NCBI RefSeq assembly: GCF_902148855.1
Contig: NC_043962.1
Span: 35,943,004-36,007,003, forward strand
DNA from: Sphaeramia orbicularis
Lineage: Eukaryota; Chordata; Actinopteri; Kurtiformes; Apogonidae
Length of the DNA: 64,000 nucleotides
Direction: 5' to 3'
The translations under genes and the position numbers were made by a program. This document shows, piece after piece, positions 58,314 through 64,000 of this stretch. Positions within the stretch are counted from its first letter, which is position 1, and every line of letters begins with the position of its first letter. Under the pieces are notes generated by a model. It ran no database searches. It was not told where the DNA came from and saw nothing but the letters and a program-made list of their open reading frames with translations.

Positions 58314-61300
58314 AATAGCAGATGGTATTAATTTGGAAATTATTTTGGGGTTTTTTTTGTTTTTAATTTAAAGGAAAATAAGAATTTTTGCCAGTTTTAA
58401 AGTGAAAACTAATTCACAAACAGGGATTATCCCTCAGAATTCAGAAAGAAAATCTGTACATTCTTTTGTATGACTGACCAAGCTATTATATGATTTTATA
58501 GAAACATAAATTATTTCTACATAAGTATACATAAGCCTGAATGGGCTGGACATGTAAGTGTATGACACTTACATAAAATATTCATTCATTCATTCATTCT
58601 ACATAATGTTTCAAGATCAGATGTGTAAAATGAAGTGGCTCATTGTCAGGCTGTTCATGTGATCCTCAGTACAAACAGAATAATCGAATGAATGTCAGTT
58701 AATTTGCAAAAAAAATACAAGAAAGATAGTTGAAAATATATTGCACTGAACCCCAACAAACATCAGAGTTTTCTTTGTAAACTGCCCTCTGATTTGACAA
58801 TATGTGATAAATACCTTCTAAAAATCTTTGGTGCTGCAGCAAAAAAAAAAACAAAAAAAACAATCACACATAAATGGCTTCAACTTGATCCAGGACTGGT
58901 TGAAAATTGTTGATGAAATTCACAAAATGGAGATATTAACATTCATGCTGAGGCTGCAAGCTGAACTTTACATAATCAGATGAGGCAAATGGATTAGTTT
59001 GTTTAAATTCAACTAATGTGTGGTTTGTCTCATAGTCCTGTGAAATGCTGCTCTAAAAAATAATTTAATTAGGTAACTTGATTGCTATTTCATAACTGTA
59101 ACCTAAATTATCATTACTATTAGATTGTGACTATTATCTGTTGCCGATTGTTGTTTATGTTCTGTATGACCAAATGATAAATAACTAATAACAACTAAGT
59201 GTCAAAAAAACCTGCCCTCTGAATTGCGTGTCCTCGTCCTGCAGAGTTTGATGCTGCAGATTGCTGCTAACTGGCTGGAACAGGAGGCAAAGGAAACCGC
59301 CGCGGCCAAGGAGGCTTACATGGCAGAGAACTGCCCCGCACCCGACCTGAGCGGAGACCAGGCAGCTATGATGGTGAGACCTCAGCCGACACTCAGTGGG
59401 ATTCTAATCTGCAGAGAAGACAGCAGAGCTAACGTTGGTTTATGTTTTTAAATCAACAGGAGATCTGCAAAAAACTGCACCAGGCTCTCGACAAGATTGA
59501 TGAGGACAGATACGACGCAGAGGCCAAAGTGGCAAAGACAGACAAGGAGGTAAAGACACTGCAGTTAAAGATGCTAGAATGGGAATATCATGTTTGTGTT
59601 GGAACACTTCTATTTGTAACTTTAACCCATAAAGACCCAAATATCCACCGGTGACCAAAACCATCTACTGATCTAAAATGTTAAATAACTTTAAAATCAA
59701 TAATCCTATCAGTATGTTGAACTAATTGGTGTAAAATACAGTTTGTCATCTTTTTGTGGTCATCAGATATGACCCATTTGGACGTTCAGAGGCTCCACTG
59801 TTACTGTGGAAACACTGTCATCTTCTACAACACAGGTGTCAAACATGTGGCCCGTGGGCCAAAACCGGCCCTCCAAAGGTTCCAATCCGGCCCGCGGCAT
59901 GATTTTATGGAGTGCAAAAATTACACTGAAGATATGAACAGTCAAAGGTGTTGAACTGGTTTTAGCCCAATGTGATCTACAGTAAAATAATAGTCTATTA
60001 ACCCTTACAATAAAATCTGAGCAACCTGAAAATTAAGCACACTTTGAACAATATTCTATCTGTTACCAAATGTTTTGTGGATTTGTAGATCCGATTTGTA
60101 AGTTGTGTTAATTAGTTGACACATAATATTGTAGACATTCTTATTTTAGTTACATATTCCAAACTTCAACATTTCAACAATATTATGTTTGTGTAACATT
60201 GTGTGTAATGCACATGTACAAGTGATAAGTTGAGGCATAATATTGTTAAAATTTAGCTTATTTTTCTTAAGAAATTAAATTTTTTTCTGGTTATTCACAT
60301 CTTTTTTGTGAAAAGCTAGTTTGTAAATGTAAATATTTTAATAATTTAATGTTTTTTATTGTACTAAAATGAAGAGAGAAACTTTGACTTGTCATTATTT
60401 ATAGGTTTTTCTGCTATAATTTTAATGGTTTGGCCCGCTTGAGATCGAATTGGGCTGAATGTGGCCCCTGAACTAAAATGAGTTTGACACCCCTGTTCTA
60501 CAACACTGATTCATCAGTAAAACCCATGGAGTTTGACAAATGACAGTGGATGGAAATACTTGATTTATGTTCAGTAAATGACAGATTTAACTGGAAAAGT
60601 CGCTTTATTCTTAAGTTTTCTCTGTTTTGATATAATAACCCTTAAATGTAATCTCATCATAATGATTAAAGTACATGATCAATAAATTAAACATAGGAAA
60701 ATACCTCATTTTCATTGAAAAATGCTAAATATAAAGGATAATATTATGATATATGGTGATAAATCACTTAAGACAGGTTAAATAGAGAGAAAAATTTATT
60801 TAGGAACTGCCACAAAAGTAGCACTGGGTCTTTATGGGTTAATTTGGTTTTGGTTTTGGTTTTGGTTTTGGTTTTGGTTATGTATACGTAATGTGTGGGT
60901 TCAGTAGGTGGTGGTGAGACGTTCTTGATAGAAAGAATCAGCAGAAGGGAGACTCATTAACAGTCTGCTTTAATGTCCAACTGTTGATTTTATGGTCAAT
61001 GAGGAATAGCATTATCAAACAGAATCCTAAAAACAAACTGAAGTAAAGGCGTGAGAAACACAAGCAGATTTAACAATTACTATCACAGCAATTTTATAAT
61101 TTTAATATTTGATCAACATTTTGGCTATAAATATATTAACATTAACTCTATCAGTACAGTTGTATACATAGTTCAGAATGCAAGTATTTTATAAGTTAAT
61201 TAAAGCACATTAAATACATGAAGTGAATGAATTAACTTGACTTTTGAGCCTTACATACTAGATCGAGGAGCTGAAGCTGAAGGTGGTGGAGCTGGCTGGA

Positions 61301-61595
61301 GTGAAGAAACCCGCCCTGAAGAAAGTGCGTATGTCCGCTGACGCCATGCTGCAGGCTCTGCTGGGAGGCAAACACAAGGTGACCATGGACCTGAGGGCCA
61401 ACCTGAAGCAGGTCAAGAAGGAGGTCAAAGAGGAGGTGAGGCTCAGCGCCACATTTACCTGTGTGGTAGACCGGTGTGACCTGTGGTGGCGTTTCATTGA
61501 ATCTGTCTGTGTTTCAGGCTGTCGAGGCGGTCGGTGACTGGCGTAAGAATGTGGAGGATAAAGCAGACCGGAAGAAGATGTTCGAGACTTCTTAA
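57938..61595 (+). CDS. tnni2: Fast skeletal troponin I, copy 4 (172 aa)
   Basis: Coding exons: 57938-57945, 58121-58160, 59245-59373, 59460-59549, 61262-61435, 61518-61595, all GT/AG and in frame. Exon 2 is 40 nt rather than 37 because the only in-frame acceptor (CTAAAG|GGGAAAG) adds a glycine, giving [16 protein letters not shown]. The next part is SLMLQIAANWLEQEAKETAA with KEAYMAENCPAPDLSGDQ, then a TnT-binding helix (EICKKLHQALDKIDED). The inhibitory peptide is [11 protein letters not shown] (102-112), one residue shorter than in copies 1 and 2, followed by MSADAMLQALLGGKH. The end is AVEAVGDWRKNVEDK and RKKMFETS. It is closest to copy 3 in layout (short exon 5, no GMDG). GC-rich third positions suggest a well expressed gene. 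A likely polyadenylation signal is ATTAAA at 61676. Confidence 0.95.
58257..58311. repeat. (ATC)n microsatellite
   Basis: About 17 ATC units in the intron before exon 3 of copy 4. Confidence 0.95.
58312..59244. other. Intron sequence, nothing recognised
   Basis: AT-rich intron with an ATTC repeat near 58581-58598 and an A-rich stretch at 58841-58862. Confidence 0.4.
59626..60838 (+). mobile_element. piggyBac-like MITE, family M3, split by an insertion
   Basis: TTAA (59622-59625) then CCCATAAAGACCCA, and TGGGTCTTTATGGG then TTAA (60839-60842). Internal text (CAAAACCATCTACTGATCTA, AAACCCATGGAGTTTGACAA) matches the copy at 36132. It is interrupted at 59831-60495 by an M2 element. Confidence 0.88.
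59831..60495. mobile_element. hAT-type MITE, family M2, nested inside M3
   Basis: Ends CACAGGTGTCAAAC and GTTTGACACCCCTG, with a perfect 8-bp duplication TTCTACAA (59823-59830 and 60496-60503) made from the host element. The host at 36132 shows the uninterrupted site (TTCTGCAACATTGATTCA), so the insertion and its order are clear. Confidence 0.93.
60843..60880. repeat. (TTTTGG)n short tandem repeat
   Basis: Six units of GGTTTT directly next to the right border of the M3 element. Confidence 0.9.
60881..61261. other. Intron sequence, nothing recognised
   Basis: Remainder of the intron before exon 5 of copy 4; AT-rich. Confidence 0.4.
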
Positions 61596-62231
61596 AGACT
61601 TTGAAATTTCCATTTTCTCCTCCTCTTTCTGCTGTTACATCCAAACTTTCGCTTGGATTTGGGAAAACTCATGCCATTAAATCTTTGTTTTTGGATAAAA
61701 CAAAAACTTTCATAATGTGTTTTTTTTCCCAAATGATGTTTTGGAATTTATGAAATTTTAGACATTTTTACCAGGAATTATCCTCGATGTATTTCATTAT
61801 ATGCCCTAAAACAAATTTAATTTTCATTGATGTTTTTTTAATTAATAACCAATTTGACACAAAACACCATTATAGGTTCTAATACATTTGTTAGATGATT
61901 GACTGAATCTGTAACGTCAGACATAATCCAAGTCTGACATTGGAATAAAGACGAATAATATGGCAGAGGCTCTGAGAAGTTTATTAAACTGAAATGTAAT
62001 CAAAAGGACAAACAATAAATGATAACTTTTAGCAAAGGATAAGTGGTTAAATTCTTTTTAGTGTATGTCTGTGCTCACATTGAACCACTAGATGTCAGTA
62101 GAGAGCCTTCCTCTTCCTCTTTTTTCCACTGGATGTTTTTTTTTTTTTCTTTTTTTCACTTTTCTGCACATTATCTGTGTGATGAAATGGTGCATCTTGC
62201 ATAATATTCCCATCCTGTCACCTCCTCACAA
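61596..62231. other. 3' UTR of copy 4 and flank
   Basis: Likely 3' end after ATTAAA (61676-61681). Beyond that AT-rich DNA with a T-rich run at 62137-62156. No element ends. Confidence 0.4.
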
Positions 62232-62264
62232 ATGGAGCCACAGCCACAGGAACTTCTGCAAATG
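62232..62264 (+). CDS. Candidate short first coding exon of a downstream gene
   Basis: ATGGAGCCACAGCCACAGGA opens a frame of 11 codons (MEPQPQELLQM) that runs directly into a good donor ATG|GTGAGT. It is GC-richer than its flanks and lies 0.6 kb below copy 4. With only 33 nt there is no family signal, so this could be chance. Confidence 0.2.
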
Positions 62265-62341
62265 GTGAGTCACAGTTTTATTTTTTCTATTTTTGCATTT
62301 GTTTCAGCTCATGTTTGTTGTGACTTCTTGAATGTATGATT

Positions 62342-62620
62342 GTACATAACATCCAGTAGTGGAAGAAGTATTCAGATATTTTCCTGAAGTAAAAGTACTA
62401 ATACCACACTGTGACAATTCTCCACTCCAAGTTAAAGTTCTCCATCTAAAATAAATATATGTAAGTATTATCGGCAAACTCTACTTAAAGTATAGTAATA
62501 AAAGTAGTCATTGTGCAGTAATATTTAATATGTGATGGATTCATTTTACTGCTGTAGATGTTTAAGGTGGAGCTAATCATAAATACTTTGTGAACCGTTA
62601 ATTTAATCTACAGTTATACA
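62342..62620. repeat. MITE-like repeat
   Basis: GTGGAAGAAGTATTCAGATA, AAGTAAAAGTACTAATACCA and TGTGACAATTCTCCACTCCA are, from memory, the start of a common teleost MITE. The far end was not located. Confidence 0.5.
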
Positions 62621-62708
62621 TCATATTCTATACAATCACCATATGTTTGTAGAATCTCTCAGATCCACATATCTCTAAAAAGTTCTCTTTACATGATCTC
62701 AAAAACAG

Positions 62709-62960
62709 GCCTTTTGTTGACTTTTTGGTCGATGCATTTTCCAGTGAATCTCAGAAAGTTCTCACGCTGTTTATTCACCTTAAGGAGAATTCAAGAAAGT
62801 TCCATGAAGTCAAAGAAAGAAGGAGAAACATTGAATCCTTCAGTTTATTACAAACATTCCAAATTGTTGTTAGTGTTGATTTTACTGAAGAGGAAGGGGA
62901 TGAAAAATCCTTAAAATCTGAAAATGGACTAAAGCAGTCTGACAAATGTGGAGTAAAAAC
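62709..62960 (+). other. Open reading frame of unknown identity, possible exon
   Basis: After CAAAAACAG an open frame of about 85 codons reads PFVDFLVDAFSSESQKVLTL, FIHLKENSRKFHEVKERRRN and later EEEGDEKSLKSENGLKQSDK. It is helical and charged, and lacks low-complexity bias. The tail (TESEYFINPRGK) overlaps a LINE 3' end. I do not recognise it with confidence; it could be an exon of the gene after the array or a transposon piece. Confidence 0.25.
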
Positions 62961-62998
62961 AGAATCAGAATACTTTATTAATCCCAGGGGGAAATGAT
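62961..62998 (-). mobile_element. LINE 3' tail fragment, minus strand
   Basis: GAATCAGAATACTTTATTAA followed by TCCCAGGGGGAAA is the complement of a fish LINE 3' tail (CCCTGGGATTAATAAAGTAT). Confidence 0.5.
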
Positions 62999-63113
62999 TG
63001 GGTGTTACAGTCACTCCATTTTTTATAATAAAAAGTAGCAGGAAAGAAATGATCAATACAACAGAAATGAAAAAAAGACATATATAAAGCTCTAATCATA
63101 TAAACATATATTT

Positions 63114-63759
63114 TAGGGTGGTCCAAAAGATAAAAGTTTTAGATAGTTTGGCACCCAAGGTCTTAAGGGAGTCTACCGATGGAAAAAATAACTTAGGCAG
63201 AATTTTAGCTCAATAGGTAAATATTTAGGGTAGCTCAAGCTTGGTATTTTGGCGAACGTACCAACTTCAATCTCTACAGGTGATCAGTCAGCACAGGAGA
63301 CAGTTCCCTGATCCAAAAAAATACACCATGTCAAGTGGGCCACAGTGACTTATGTTCTTATGTGTTGACATTTCAGTAATTACAGTAATTTACCCAACTT
63401 TCCCTTTTACAGACATAGGTGACTGTAAATGTGTTACAAACTGTTCCATAAAGCACTAAGAAGCAGTTATACAAATTAAAACTTATTTTGGTATTATTCA
63501 AATTTTCATTTAAATAAACTGTCTTTACCTTTTATAAGAATTTGTCATCATTTAATACTGTTTGTAAAGCTAACACTAGGAACACCAAATGATGACTCCA
63601 AAGCAAAACTTTAGGACGCTTGAGCTACCTCTAAATATTAACCAATCAGGCTGATATTTTGCATGGAATACTTTTTCATGGGTTGGACTCAAAGAAGACC
63701 TTGGGAGGAAAGAAATTTGAAGCTTTTTTTAAAAAAGCATTATTTTGTGGACCACCCTA
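63114..63759. mobile_element. MITE with TAGGGTGGTCCA termini
   Basis: Left end TAGGGTGGTCCAAAAGAT, right end TGTGGACCACCCTA: a 12-bp perfect inverted repeat. Body 646 bp, non-coding; it contains AGGGTAGCTCAAGCTTGG and a loosely inverted GACGCTTGAGCTACCTCT further in. The target duplication is ambiguous because the flanks are AT repeats. Confidence 0.78.
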
Positions 63760-63763
63760 ATAC

Positions 63764-63828
<65 letters not shown>
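63764..63828. repeat. (TA)n microsatellite
   Basis: About 30 TA units, slightly interrupted at the left. Confidence 0.95.
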
Positions 63829-63830
<2 letters not shown>

Positions 63831-63900
63831 AACTATACAAATTAAAACACTCTATTAAGGCATAAAATTATAACAGTAATCTGTACAACATGTACTAGAC

Positions 63901-64000
63901 CACAGGTGTCAAACATGCGGCCCAGGGGCCAAAACTGGCCCACCAAAGGCTCCAATGCGGCTCCTGGGATGAATTTGTGAAATGTAAAAATTACACTGAA
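63901..64000. mobile_element. hAT-type MITE, family M2, cut by window edge
   Basis: Begins CACAGGTGTCAAACATGCGG and continues with GAAATGTAAAAATTACACTG as in the other M2 copies; the rest lies outside the window. Confidence 0.85.

Overview
The window is vertebrate genomic DNA, almost certainly from a ray-finned (teleost) fish. Genes are split by long AT-rich introns, and the sequence is full of short non-autonomous DNA transposons, LINE 3' ends and microsatellites typical of teleosts. There are no operons and no CRISPR arrays.

The core is a head-to-tail, plus-strand tandem array of four complete troponin I genes of the fast skeletal type (tnni2). Coding spans are copy 1 at 9719-15130, copy 2 at 22244-27070, copy 3 at 45050-51323 and copy 4 at 57938-61595. 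All four have the same architecture: a non-coding first exon behind a TATA promoter, a tiny coding exon ending in phase 2, a 37-40 nt exon, then exons of 129, 90, 174-177 and 75-96 nt. Every exon was read directly and all join in frame, giving proteins of 178, 174, 170 and 172 residues. The promoters share a module (an ATTGG-type box, a CCATAAAGA core, a TATA box; copies 1 and 2 also share a MEF2-type box). The 16 kb gap between copies 2 and 3 holds one decayed exon, consistent with a lost fifth copy.

Region by region: 1-7.6 kb is repeat-rich (a 31-bp minisatellite, a composite non-autonomous element with a tRNA-like segment, a hAT element with a target duplication, a fold-back repeat, a LINE 3' end) plus one exon-like block of unknown origin. 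7.6-27 kb holds copies 1 and 2, with several MITEs and a Tc1 fossil in their introns. 27-43 kb is a gene desert of MITEs, a mariner deletion derivative, LINE scraps, long ATCT arrays and the troponin relic. 43-61.6 kb holds copies 3 and 4. 61.6-64 kb is downstream flank with weak candidate exons and more MITEs.

The proteins would act together as alternative inhibitory subunits of the troponin complex on thin filaments. They differ in the TnC-binding head, the inhibitory peptide (one residue shorter in copies 3 and 4) and the C-terminal tail, so the array looks like a set of fibre-type or stage variants. No new kind of system was found. The most interesting signals are the paralog differences, the shared promoter module, the relic exon and the nested transposon insertions.
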